The position numbers were made by a program, and so were the translations under genes. Source: PLanc-01 sp035342095 (GTDB lineage Bacteria; Planctomycetota; Phycisphaerae; Sedimentisphaerales; Anaerobacaceae). Taken from it: a stretch of 64,000 nucleotides of DNA. Positions 44,013-52,506 of this stretch are shown here, piece after piece. The stretch is from the NCBI GenBank assembly GCA_035342095.1, contig DAOQWL010000007.1, positions 1 through 64,000 of the forward strand, read 5' to 3'. The notes under the pieces are model-generated. The model did not search any database and was not told the DNA's origin. It saw nothing but the letters and a program-made list of their open reading frames with translations. The first letter of the stretch is position 1; each line of letters opens with the position of its first letter.

Positions 44013-45839
44013 TTGACCGAGCCGCTCGCAACAGCATTGGAGAAGTACTGGGGATACCGGGAGTTCCGGCCCCTGCAGAAGGAGGCCATGGACTGCCTCT
44101 GCGCCGGTCGGGATGTCGTCGTCGTGCTCCCCACCGGCGGCGGCAAGTCGCTGTGCTTCCAGGTCCCTGCGGTTACGTCCGACGGGCTGGCGATCGTGGT
44201 ATCGCCCTTGATCTCGCTGATGAAGGATCAGGTGGACGCGCTGGCCGAGTGCGGCGTGCCCGCGGCGAGGATCGACAGCTCGCTGACGCCGGAAGAGCGG
44301 GACAACGCCCTGACGCGGGTTCGCAGGCACCAGCTCAAGCTGCTGTACGTCTCGCCCGAGCGGCTGGTCTCCGAGTCGTTCAGCAGGTTCCTCCAGACGC
44401 TCCCGCTGTCCTTCATCGCCATCGACGAGGCCCACTGCATCAGCATGTGGGGCCACGATTTCCGACCCGAGTACCGCCAGCTCGGCTCGCTGCGGAAGAT
44501 CTTCCCCAAGGCGACCATCGGCGCCTACACCGCGACCGCGACCGAGCAGGTCCGGCGTGACATCGCGGAACAACTGTCTCTCAAGGACCCCGCCATGCTG
44601 GTCGGCTCGTTCGACCGGCCCAATCTCATCTACAAGGTCCGCCCGCGGAGCCGGATCGTCAAGCAGGTCTGCGAGGTCCTCGACCGGCATCGCAGCGAGT
44701 CCGGCATCGTCTACTGCATCCGGCGGCTCGACGTCAACGAGATGGCCGTGGCTCTCACCCAGAAGGGATTCCGCGTAGCGCCCTATCACGCGGGCATGAC
44801 GGACCAGGCCCGCAAGAAGAACCAGGACGATTTCGTCGCGGAGCGGGTCGATACCATTGTGGCGACCATCGCCTTCGGCATGGGGATCGACAAGTCGAAC
44901 GTCCGCTACGTGGTCCACGCCGGCATGCCCAAGTCGATCGAGCACTACCAGCAGGAAAGCGGCCGCGCCGGGCGGGACGGTCTCGAGGCCGAGTGCTGTT
45001 TGTTCTACTCCCCCGGCGACTACGGCACCTGGAAGAGCCTGATGCGAGACATGGACCCGCAGGCCTTGAAGGTCGCCCTGGCCAAGCTCAGCCGGATGTA
45101 CAGCTACTGCACGGAGGGTCTCTGCCGCCGCAAGGCCATTCTCGGCTACTTCGGGCAATCGCTCGCCAAGAGCGACTGCGGCGCGTGCGACATCTGCCTG
45201 GAAGACGTGGACTCGATCGAAGACGCACTCGTGACAGCCCAGAAAGTCCTGTCCTGCGTTCTGCGTCTGGACCAGCGTTTCGGCGGGGCCTACACCGCCC
45301 AGGTTCTGACGGGCTCGCGCGATCAGCGGGTCTTGGACAATAGACATAACACTCTCAGCACCTACGGCCTGCTGGCCGATTGCGACACGCGGGCCGTCCA
45401 CGATTGGATCGAGCAGTTGGTCGGGCAGGGCTTCCTGGAGAAGACCGGCGAGTACAACGTGCTCGTCGTTACCCCGGAAGGCCGGCGAGTCCTGCGCGGC
45501 GAGGTGGTCCCGCGACTCTTGCGCCCGACGCAGAAACCCGAGCGCAAGGCCAAGGTGGCCACCGACGCCTGGCAGGACGTTGACCGGAGCCTGTTCGACG
45601 CGCTCCGCGAGGTCCGCGCGAAACTGGCCCGCGAGCGGGGAGTCCCGGCCTTCGTCATCTTCGGCGACGCCGCCCTGCGGGACATGGCCCGACGTCGGCC
45701 CTCGACCCTGGATCGATTCCTCGAAGTCAAAGGCGTCGGTCAGACGAAAACCAAGCAGTACGGGCGGATCATGGTCGAGCGAATCCGCGCCTACTGCGTC
45801 GAGCACGCAGTCGAAATGGACCTGACGGTCGTGGACTGA
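44013..45839 (+). CDS. recQ: ATP-dependent DNA helicase RecQ
   Basis: A 608-residue 3'-5' DNA helicase, full-length for RecQ. Walker A is PTGGGKS with K45, the DEAH box is D138-E139-A140-H141 in IDEAHCISMWGHDF, and motif VI is QESGRAGRDG. The RQC domain has four Cys zinc ligands (C-x-EGLCRRK, SDCGACDIC), a winged helix follows, and an HRDC domain occupies about 525-600. The TTG at 44013 (MTEPLATALEKYWGY) matches the family start, with AGGAG about 10 nt upstream; an in-frame ATG at 43977 overlaps the -10 element and is unlikely. Single gene, divergent from the GNAT-like gene. Confidence 0.93.
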   Translation: MTEPLATALEKYWGYREFRPLQKEAMDCLCAGRDVVVVLPTGGGKSLCFQVPAVTSDGLAIVVSPLISLMKDQVDALAECGVPAARIDSSLTPEERDNALTRVRRHQLKLLYVSPERLVSESFSRFLQTLPLSFIAIDEAHCISMWGHDFRPEYRQLGSLRKIFPKATIGAYTATATEQVRRDIAEQLSLKDPAMLVGSFDRPNLIYKVRPRSRIVKQVCEVLDRHRSESGIVYCIRRLDVNEMAVALTQKGFRVAPYHAGMTDQARKKNQDDFVAERVDTIVATIAFGMGIDKSNVRYVVHAGMPKSIEHYQQESGRAGRDGLEAECCLFYSPGDYGTWKSLMRDMDPQALKVALAKLSRMYSYCTEGLCRRKAILGYFGQSLAKSDCGACDICLEDVDSIEDALVTAQKVLSCVLRLDQRFGGAYTAQVLTGSRDQRVLDNRHNTLSTYGLLADCDTRAVHDWIEQLVGQGFLEKTGEYNVLVVTPEGRRVLRGEVVPRLLRPTQKPERKAKVATDAWQDVDRSLFDALREVRAKLARERGVPAFVIFGDAALRDMARRRPSTLDRFLEVKGVGQTKTKQYGRIMVERIRAYCVEHAVEMDLTVVD

Positions 45840-45844
45840 GAACG

Positions 45845-45897
45845 CCGTGGAAGTCCACAATCAACAATCTCAAATCACAAATCAGAAATCGAGCGTC
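45845..45897. repeat. A/T-rich short tandem repeat units
   Basis: AATCAACAATCTCAAATCAC followed by AAATCAGAAATCGAG is a run of about four 7-8-nt units of the same kind as the cassettes, but only a single arm is seen. It lies between the convergent ends of recQ and the DUF2961 gene. Confidence 0.5.
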
Positions 45898-47089
45898 ACC
45901 GCTCATTGCCCCAGAGCTGGTCGTTGCTGCCGTGGGCCTTCCGCCAGGCGTCTCGCCACCTGTGGACGTCGGTCACGCCGATGAACGACTTGGGCTTGCG
46001 AGCCTCCTTGTTCGGAATCGGAGCCAGCTTCGTCAGCGGTGGAGCCTGATACCAGTACGCGACGCTTGCGAGATCCAGCGTCAGGCAGTTGTTGTGACCG
46101 TGCTCGATCGTGACCTTCAGCGACTTGTCGAAGTAGACCGGGTCCGCGATGTGGAAGCGGTACACGTGGGTCCTCCCGAGCCAGCCCAGGTCGTCGTTGA
46201 CGCGACCGTAGCCGAAGTACGGGTGGCTGTACAGCGTCTTCGGGCACCACGACGTGTTGAAGTAGTCCTCGGTGCCGGTCCCGTGCAGGGTGGGCGTCTG
46301 GGCGCCGTCGATGAAGATCATGTCGTCGCCCTCGCCGTACCACATGGGCGAAGGGCTGTGGACGTAGTAGTTGACCCCGACGTAATGGCCCTTGCCCTTG
46401 ATGTCCGCGAAGACGTAGTTGTCCTTGCCCGTGGTGTTCTTGCCCTCGGGCCCCAGGGTGCCCCATTCGTTCTCGCCGTCGGGGAGGGCCTCGGTCAGCT
46501 CGTGGTTGTACCACGCACAGAAGCGCCCCATATCCTCCGGCAGCTTCTCGACCTCGACGTAGTCGATGAAGTAATAGAAGGCGCTGATCTCCCTCCCGGC
46601 CTGGTTCTCGATCTCGATCCTCGCGCCGTTGGCGAACGGCATGGCGAAGTACGAGACCATCGCCCGACCCTCGACCGGGCCGACCGCCAGGGGCAGACTC
46701 ACGAAGGGATAGCTCTCGTTCCAGCCCTGCCCGAAGAACGGGCCGATGGGCGACTCGACGGACGGAAAGCTGTTCCCGTCCCAGTACATGCGAAGGATGA
46801 TGTCGTTCCGACTCAGCGTCTCCGGCGTCGGCGCGATGGTGATCCAGATGTGGTTGATGATGCCGGCGCCCTGGACGTTGAACAGCTCGCGGGTCTCGCC
46901 GTCCTTGATGTGCTCGAAGCGGTCGTTGTTGCCGCCGGAGCGGTCGTAGCTGCTGACGCGCTGGGTCTTGACGCCCGAGCGGATGCGGGCCAAACCGGCC
47001 AGATCATCCGGCCCGGCCGCCAGGCTCGCGCTGCACAGCAGACAGACCGACATGAGACCCGACGTTAGAATCGATGGGAAGCTCCTCAT
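45896..47089 (-). CDS. GH172 family protein (DUF2961)
   Basis: A 397-residue secreted protein with signal peptide (1-25; LTSGLMSVCLLCSASLAAG). The family was renamed GH172 after an alpha-D-fructofuranosidase/difructose-anhydride enzyme was found. Its catalytic pair is conserved in spacing: E253 in YGEGDDMIFIDG and E274 in GTGTEDYFNT, 21 residues apart as in the characterised enzyme. The double jelly-roll pattern is suggested by many beta strands (FNVQGAGIINHIWITIA at the start). AAAGGAGGT lies about 6 nt before the ATG. It stands alone; natural substrate (fructan or arabinofuranoside type) is unknown. Confidence 0.82.
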   Translation of the reverse strand: MRSFPSILTSGLMSVCLLCSASLAAGPDDLAGLARIRSGVKTQRVSSYDRSGGNNDRFEHIKDGETRELFNVQGAGIINHIWITIAPTPETLSRNDIILRMYWDGNSFPSVESPIGPFFGQGWNESYPFVSLPLAVGPVEGRAMVSYFAMPFANGARIEIENQAGREISAFYYFIDYVEVEKLPEDMGRFCAWYNHELTEALPDGENEWGTLGPEGKNTTGKDNYVFADIKGKGHYVGVNYYVHSPSPMWYGEGDDMIFIDGAQTPTLHGTGTEDYFNTSWCPKTLYSHPYFGYGRVNDDLGWLGRTHVYRFHIADPVYFDKSLKVTIEHGHNNCLTLDLASVAYWYQAPPLTKLAPIPNKEARKPKSFIGVTDVHRWRDAWRKAHGSNDQLWGNER

Positions 47090-47191
47090 GGCAATACCTC
47101 CTTTGGACCAACCTTTCCTTCGTCACGACGCCGCGACGTTCCCCGGCGTCCCCGGCCCACGATCATAGCGACCCGCGCCGGCCCCGGCCAG

Positions 47192-48136
47192 TCAATTCCC
47201 CGACCCCCCACCTCCCGGGATTGGGTTCGTTTCGCACGATCGATCGGGAAGCGTTTCGCAGGCAGACCGCGTCGCTCGTCTCTCGTCGTTCGTAGTGACG
47301 CCGGAAGGCGTTATCGTAGCACGGGCATCTTGCCCGTGAATAGCGTGGGCGTCCCGCCCATGACTCTGACCTACGGGCACAGCCTGCCCTGGGAGCGAAG
47401 CCGAAGGGATGCCCATGCCATGAGCAACGCCTGTGGGCGGTTTTGAGTTCTCAAACGCGGACCTCCGTGTTCGGGACTCCGCTGCCACATCTGCGTCAAA
47501 CGAAGCCAATTCCGCCCGTGCTGGGGGCTCCTGCCCCGCCGGGAGGTCGCCCTCTGAACTCGGGGTTCCTGCCGGCGCGGCTGCCGCCGTGCTTGCCTGA
47601 CGCGATTCCTGCTCCCTGCGGAGTTCGGCCATCGTCCGGTACAGGCTGCTCTCGATCCGGCGCTCGTACATCAGGAGTCGGTCGAGGACCCGCGCCCCGG
47701 CGAAGTCCTCGACGACCACTTTGCCCAGCGAGGCAGTCTCGTCCACCACGCCGGCGATGCTCCGATCCCAGTCACTTCCTTTGATCTGCTTCCACTCTTC
47801 GAGCCGGGCCTCCAGCAGATCCGTCGGCTCCCCCTCGTCCAGGGCCGCGAAGGCAGCATTCTGGAGCCGCTCGGCCCGTCGAAGCCGCCAGGAGAGCCCG
47901 ACGACCCGCTCGGCCAGCATCGCTTCCACCGCTCCGGCCGGGCTCAGCTCCTGGAGCATTTCCTCCCGGTACAGCGCAAACTCCTGAGGGTCTTCCCCCT
48001 GGATGACCGCCTCCCGCGCCAGCAGTCCATGCTTGATGGCATTCTGGGAGGCCCGTTCCTTGCCTTCCGGCGTACGCGGACCCGTCGACTTCTGGGCATT
48101 CGAACGATTCGCCTGGATCTGTGCAACGCTTGCCAT
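47192..48136 (-). CDS. hypothetical protein of a common Planctomycete family, tail running into repeats
   Basis: A 314-residue protein without recognised function. Its start, MASVAQIQANRSNAQKSTGP followed by RTPEGKERASQNAIKHGLLA, belongs to a short basic family present in many copies in Planctomycetes and other soil bacteria. Residues 1-170 are charged and helical; from about 190 the protein is of low complexity, and the last 80 residues (HGRDAHAIHGQDARATIT) are encoded by dispersed repeats at 47280-47375. The original stop may have been lost by repeat insertion. GGAGGG lies 6 nt before the ATG, and the promoter at 48206-48233 is one of the best in the window. Confidence 0.7.
   Translation of the reverse strand: MASVAQIQANRSNAQKSTGPRTPEGKERASQNAIKHGLLAREAVIQGEDPQEFALYREEMLQELSPAGAVEAMLAERVVGLSWRLRRAERLQNAAFAALDEGEPTDLLEARLEEWKQIKGSDWDRSIAGVVDETASLGKVVVEDFAGARVLDRLLMYERRIESSLYRTMAELRREQESRQASTAAAAPAGTPSSEGDLPAGQEPPARAELASFDADVAAESRTRRSAFENSKPPTGVAHGMGIPSASLPGQAVPVGQSHGRDAHAIHGQDARATITPSGVTTNDERRATRSACETLPDRSCETNPIPGGGGSGN
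47280..47375. repeat. dispersed repeats inside the 3' end of a gene
   Basis: The segment has GTAGTGACGCCGGAAGGCGT (inverse of the repeat at 8640 and 37400) and then CGGGCATCTTGCCCGTGAAT with GCGTGGGCGTCCCGCCCATG, short palindromic units. They are read in frame as the C-terminus of the minus-strand gene. Confidence 0.6.
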
Positions 48137-48141
48137 ACTGA

Positions 48142-48178
48142 GCCCTCCGAATTGACGATTGTCGATTTGCGATTCGTG
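48142..48178. repeat. A/T-rich short repeat units in a 5' leader
   Basis: AATTGACGATTGTCGATTTG followed by CGATTCG lies immediately upstream of the ribosome site of the minus-strand gene, so it is part of its leader. Single arm only. Confidence 0.5.
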
Positions 48179-48205
48179 GCCCCCAATGGGGCGACACTCA
48201 TGTAG

Positions 48206-48233
48206 ATTATACCATAGCCGCAAGCGGTTTCAA
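48206..48233 (-). promoter_or_regulatory. extended -10 promoter of the repeat-tailed gene
   Basis: On the minus strand TTGAAA (48228-48233), a 16-nt spacer and a perfect TATAAT (48206-48211) preceded by TGG (extended -10). Predicted start near 48199. The remaining gap to 48476 shows nothing recognisable. Confidence 0.7.
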
Positions 48234-48476
48234 CAAAAATACAACAAACTGCGTTGATATTTGCCGCACCCTAAGCCCTGCTCCCGCCGGGACTAATGAA
48301 ACGCTGCCAGAGGATCTTCACCCCAGACACGCCTTTGTGGGACAGGTGGATGCGTAGGTGCGGGCTGCGGACACGTGCAACTCAGCCGTTTTTCCTTGCC
48401 ACTCCCGGTCCTCCCCGCCACAATAGTGGGGTAGTGCGTGTTGAGATCCAGGATTGAAGTGGCAGGGAGAACCAGC

Positions 48477-50264
48477 ATGAGACATAGCTTCGTTCTGTCG
48501 GTGGTGGCGTTCATCGTGTGGGTCGGGACGGTCGCGGAGATACAGCCCGCTGTCCGGGCGGAAGAACTGGCGTCTCCGACCCGTGATCGCGACCTCATCG
48601 TCTTCGTCGCCAAAGAGAAGCCGGACCTGTATCGGCTCATCGGCCAGGAGGTGGCGCCCTACGGGACCGCGAAGTTCTCCAATCCCAAGGCGATCGTGGC
48701 CGACCCGGGATCTCAGTGTTTTTACGTCTTTGACGAGCCGCCGCGACTAGATCAGATGCGCAAGATCTGGCGCATCGATGGGCAGGGGAATGCCACGCTT
48801 GCCTTTCAGGGACACCTGACCACCCATGGCGGCCCATTCGATTGCCCCGTCGGGCTGGGACTCGATGAAACCGGCAGACTGCTCGTGGCGGACGCTATCA
48901 CAGGACTCTGGCGGCTCGAGGGCGCCGGCCGGCTCCAGCGGCTCGTGGACGGCAAGGACAAGCCACTCTACCGGATCACCGCAGCGACCGCCACGCGCGA
49001 GTACGGCCTGATCGTCGGCACCAGCTACCTGTATGAGATCACAGGCGGCCAGATGCTGAACCTGCCGAAACGCATGGTTGGCAACTCCGAATTCGAGGGC
49101 ACGTGGGACCCCACGCCGTCCTACAGCCCCATGTCCCAGACTTCGTGGGGCATGGACCTTCCCACCATCAATCTCAAGAATACGGGAGTGGGGAACTCCA
49201 CGGGCCGCCAGGTTCCCATTCGAATCTGGAGGAATCAGGGCGGATTGTATCGTGTCGATCCCCGGCGTGCGCCGGCCGGCGTGGACGGTCTGCTCGTCAA
49301 CCGCCGGCCCGACGGCGAGGAGTACGACACCTACTGGCGGACGCTCAGGCAGGTCTTCGTCGATGCCGCGGGCCGCGTGGTGCTCGTCGACGCCGGCAGC
49401 GCCCGGCAACGCACCGAACTGTCCTATACCGGCGGACGTCCCACCGACCACCCGCAGACCCGAACGAGCACCTCGGCCATCAACGGCAGCGTCTTCCTGC
49501 TGTACCCCGACGGCCGGTTCGAGGACTTGACCTTCAAGACGCCGGACCAGAGTTCCGGACCGATGCGCCGTCCCGTCGGCGCCGCCCAGTGGTCCGACGA
49601 CACCTACATCGTCGCCGATCCCGAACTGTATGTGCAGGGGATCAACGGCACCGGAGGCCTGCTCCTGCTGAAACTCGACGGCTCCCGCGAGGCGCGCTGG
49701 CCCTTCGGATACCGCCTCAAACCCATGGGCGTAGCGATCCTGCGAGGCGCCGGTGCGCCGGCCGACACGAAACCCGCGATTCCCCTGCAGATTGCGGACC
49801 TCGTGGGCGTCCTGACGGCCGGACCGATCACGCGGATCGAGAGCGTCTCGCTCGAACGCAAGCCCCAGCCCACGGGCGGTGGCCTGCTCCCCCCGATCAT
49901 CATCAACTGGGACAAGCAACCGGCGGCGCAAGCGGAACAGAAGCTCCGAGCCTTCGTCGAAGCAGCGCGGTGGGCGGTCGCAGAAGACGGGACGGTGCGA
50001 TTCGTCGGGCAGGGCGTAGACCCACGCGAGGAAGGCAATCCCTGGGTCATGCAGGGCCTAATCACCGTGCACGGGCAGATGGTCAACGCCTCGGTGAGCT
50101 ACCAGCACAAGAACCTGTATGACATCCAGATCGGATCGCTCGATGCGCGCTGGCGCCGCACCGGACCCGACACGGTGACGATGAACGCGACAATGAACGT
50201 CTTCACCACGACGGAGCGCCTCAAAGCCACCTTCGAGCAGACGATGCCGTTGCAGAAGAAATGA
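48477..50264 (+). CDS. secreted beta-propeller-like protein of unknown function
   Basis: A 595-residue exported protein with a signal peptide (1-28; HSFVLSVVAFIVWVGTVAE). Residues about 35-420 contain repeated short motifs of the type GLGLDETGRLLVADAITGLW and QVFVDAAGRVVLVDAGS, which resemble NHL/SMP-30 propeller blades. The C-terminal 150 residues (VGVLTAGPITRIESVSLERK, then VQ-rich strands) form a separate beta domain. No catalytic motif or known family was recognised. GGGAGA lies about 7 nt before the ATG. It is a single gene. Confidence 0.6.
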   Translation: MRHSFVLSVVAFIVWVGTVAEIQPAVRAEELASPTRDRDLIVFVAKEKPDLYRLIGQEVAPYGTAKFSNPKAIVADPGSQCFYVFDEPPRLDQMRKIWRIDGQGNATLAFQGHLTTHGGPFDCPVGLGLDETGRLLVADAITGLWRLEGAGRLQRLVDGKDKPLYRITAATATREYGLIVGTSYLYEITGGQMLNLPKRMVGNSEFEGTWDPTPSYSPMSQTSWGMDLPTINLKNTGVGNSTGRQVPIRIWRNQGGLYRVDPRRAPAGVDGLLVNRRPDGEEYDTYWRTLRQVFVDAAGRVVLVDAGSARQRTELSYTGGRPTDHPQTRTSTSAINGSVFLLYPDGRFEDLTFKTPDQSSGPMRRPVGAAQWSDDTYIVADPELYVQGINGTGGLLLLKLDGSREARWPFGYRLKPMGVAILRGAGAPADTKPAIPLQIADLVGVLTAGPITRIESVSLERKPQPTGGGLLPPIIINWDKQPAAQAEQKLRAFVEAARWAVAEDGTVRFVGQGVDPREEGNPWVMQGLITVHGQMVNASVSYQHKNLYDIQIGSLDARWRRTGPDTVTMNATMNVFTTTERLKATFEQTMPLQKK

Positions 50265-50517
50265 CAATCTGGGGACAGCATGCTCGGGAACTTCGAGGGG
50301 AGACCCCGGCGGGCGACAGCGTTTCGGTCATTTGGGCTTCGCATTTCGAATTTGTTTCGGATTTCGGATTTCGATATTCGTGCTTGCCTCCCAGGGGGGC
50401 GTCTCGTTGATGGGACCTGGCTCTTGACTGATTGCGGGCTGGCGGCCATGATTGTCGATTGTCGCTGTTACGTTCGATTGTGTGCCGTTCCGGAGGTGTC
50501 CGTAGGAGGTGTCTGTC
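50265..50517. other. intergenic region with A/T-rich repeat units
   Basis: About 50325-50378 holds degenerate units (CGCATTTCGAATTTGTTTCG and GATTTCGGATTTCGATATTC). No promoter pair stands out and no reading frame looks coding. Confidence 0.4.
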
Positions 50518-52317
50518 ATGTCGAGTCGTGGGGAACAGAAATGGCTTGGGCTCTTGTCTTGGGCGATCGGTGTGGTTGTGGTTGGGACCGCCTGGGGCCA
50601 GCCGGGGCAGTTCACCAAGATCGTGCTCGACAAGACGTTCCGGTCGGAGGGCGTGGGCGTCGCCGATGTCAATCACGACGGCAAGCTCGACATCCTCGCG
50701 GGCGAGGTCTGGTACGCGGCGCCGGACTGGCAGATGCACGAGATCCTGCCGCCGGGAAAGTATGATGGCAACACCGGTTACAGCAAGACCTTCGCGAACT
50801 ACACGTGCGACGTCAATCGTGACGGCTGGGTGGATTCGGTCATCACGACGATGATGGGCGAGCCGTCCTTGTGGTATGAGAATCCGCGGAACCAGCCTGG
50901 ACACTGGAAGGTCCACAAAGGGACCCGCAGTGCGTGCAACGAGACGCCGCTTTTCGCCGATCTCCTGGGCGACGGCAAGCCCGTCGCGGTCTGGGGCGTG
51001 CAGCCGGAGGGGTACATCGCCTGGTTCAGCATTCCCGAGGACCCGTACAAGGAATGGGAGATGCACATCCTCGGCGGTCCGAAAGCCCCCGGCAGCGAGC
51101 GGTACGACCACGGCCTGGGCGTCGGCGACCTCAACGGCGACGGCCGCAACGACGTGCTCGTGACCAAAGGCTGGTGGGAGGCGCCGCAGGACCGCAAGCA
51201 GGAGCAATGGAGGTTCCACGAGGTTGATTTCGGCCCGCCGTGCGCGGACATGGTCGTCTACGATCTCAACGGCGACGGCCTGAACGATGTGATCACCAGC
51301 TCCGCCCACAACTACGGCATCTGGTGGTTCGAGCAACTGCCCGGTTCCAACGCGGAGCGATTCCACCTGCAGGACATCTGCAAGACCTTCTCGCAGGTCC
51401 ACGCGATCCGCCTGGCGGATATGAACAACGACGGCATCCTGGACTTTGTGACAGGCAAGCGGTACTTCGCCCACTGCGGCAACGATCCCGGCGCCCGCGA
51501 GCCGGCGCTGCTGGTCTGGTTCGAGATCCAGCGGCCCGAGAAGGGCAAGGTGAAGTTCGTCCAGCACGTGATCGACGACGACTCCGGCATCGGCACGCAG
51601 TTCGAGGTCGTCGATATGAACGGCGACGGGCGGATGGACGTCGTCACCGCGAACAAGAAGGGCGTTCACCTGTTCCTGCAGGCTGGGGAGAAGATAACGC
51701 CTGACGGCCCTGGATCAAGTCCGGGGCAGGCACCCCCTGCAAACGCAGGGGGCACTGCGAACCCGCTGTTTGACGGCAAGACCTTCGCGGGCTGGGAGGG
51801 CAATCTCGACTGGTTCCGCATCGAGGACGGCGCCGTCGTCGCGGGCAGTCTGAAGAAGGCGGCGCCGCGCAACGAGTTTCTGTGTACGACGAGGGCCTAT
51901 GCGGACTTCGAGCTGCATCTGAAGGTCAAGCTGCTCGGGGACCTCAATCAGGCGAACGCGGGGATTCAAATCCGCAGCCGGCGGATTCCCAACCACAACG
52001 AGGTTTCCGGCTACCAGGCGGACATGGGCCAGCAGTACTGGGGGTGCCTCTACGACGAGTCGCGGCGCAACAAGGTCCTGGCTCAGCCCGACGCGGAACT
52101 GCTGAAGAAGGCCCTGAAGGCGGGGGAGTGGAACGACTACGTGATCCGCTGCGAGGGCCGACGCATCCAGTTGTCGCTCAACGGCGTACAGACCGTCGAC
52201 TACACCGAGCCCGATGAGTCCATCGAGCAGGCCGGCGTGATCGGGCTCCAGATCCACGGCGGCCCGCCCGCCGAGGCGTGGTACAAGGACATCCGGATCG
52301 TCGAACTCGCCCGCTGA
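50518..52317 (+). CDS. secreted FG-GAP/VCBS repeat protein with C-terminal DUF1080 domain
   Basis: A 599-residue exported protein. After a signal peptide (1-27) come calcium-binding FG-GAP/VCBS-type blades with DxNxDGxxD loops: DVNHDGKLDI, DVNRDGWVDS, DLNGDGRNDV, DLNGDGLNDV, DMNNDGILDF and DMNGDGRMDV, making a propeller to about residue 395. Residues about 420-599 are DUF1080 (3-keto-disaccharide hydrolase-like; LFDGKTFAGWEG, GIQIRSRRIPNHNEVSGYQA). The linker (about 395-420) is encoded by a dispersed repeat. AGGAGG stands 8 nt before the ATG at 50518, preferred over GTG 50509. Probably acts on extracellular oligosaccharides; proof lacking. Confidence 0.8.
   Translation: MSSRGEQKWLGLLSWAIGVVVVGTAWGQPGQFTKIVLDKTFRSEGVGVADVNHDGKLDILAGEVWYAAPDWQMHEILPPGKYDGNTGYSKTFANYTCDVNRDGWVDSVITTMMGEPSLWYENPRNQPGHWKVHKGTRSACNETPLFADLLGDGKPVAVWGVQPEGYIAWFSIPEDPYKEWEMHILGGPKAPGSERYDHGLGVGDLNGDGRNDVLVTKGWWEAPQDRKQEQWRFHEVDFGPPCADMVVYDLNGDGLNDVITSSAHNYGIWWFEQLPGSNAERFHLQDICKTFSQVHAIRLADMNNDGILDFVTGKRYFAHCGNDPGAREPALLVWFEIQRPEKGKVKFVQHVIDDDSGIGTQFEVVDMNGDGRMDVVTANKKGVHLFLQAGEKITPDGPGSSPGQAPPANAGGTANPLFDGKTFAGWEGNLDWFRIEDGAVVAGSLKKAAPRNEFLCTTRAYADFELHLKVKLLGDLNQANAGIQIRSRRIPNHNEVSGYQADMGQQYWGCLYDESRRNKVLAQPDAELLKKALKAGEWNDYVIRCEGRRIQLSLNGVQTVDYTEPDESIEQAGVIGLQIHGGPPAEAWYKDIRIVELAR
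51690..51760. repeat. repeat inserted in a coding sequence, with perfect hairpin
   Basis: ATAACGCCTGACGGCC matches the dispersed GACGCC-type repeat. About 51735-51754 contains CCCCCTGC-AAAC-GCAGGGGG, an 8-bp perfect stem. The stretch keeps the reading frame and encodes the linker between the propeller and DUF1080. Confidence 0.55.
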
Positions 52318-52354
52318 AGGAGCGCGCGAGCGCACCGATGACGGTGACGAGAGG

Positions 52355-52480
52355 GTCCGTGTGTGCGTCATCCTGAGCAACGCGAAGGATCTGGCCTGGG
52401 CGTGGAAGATGCGTATCGACTTCGGACGCCACGTTCTCTACCGGGCCCAGATGCTTCACTTCGTTCAGGATGACAGAAAC
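52355..52480. repeat. composite dispersed repeat, second copy
   Basis: CGTCATCCTGAGCAACGCGA with GGATCT (compare 17699) is followed by GAAGATGCGTATCGACTTCG, GACGCCACGT and ATGCTTCACTTCGTTCAG, nearly the same as 37424-37492. It lies between convergent genes. Confidence 0.65.
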
Positions 52481-52506
52481 CGCGCAAGTATCGATGCGAG
52501 TCCGCA

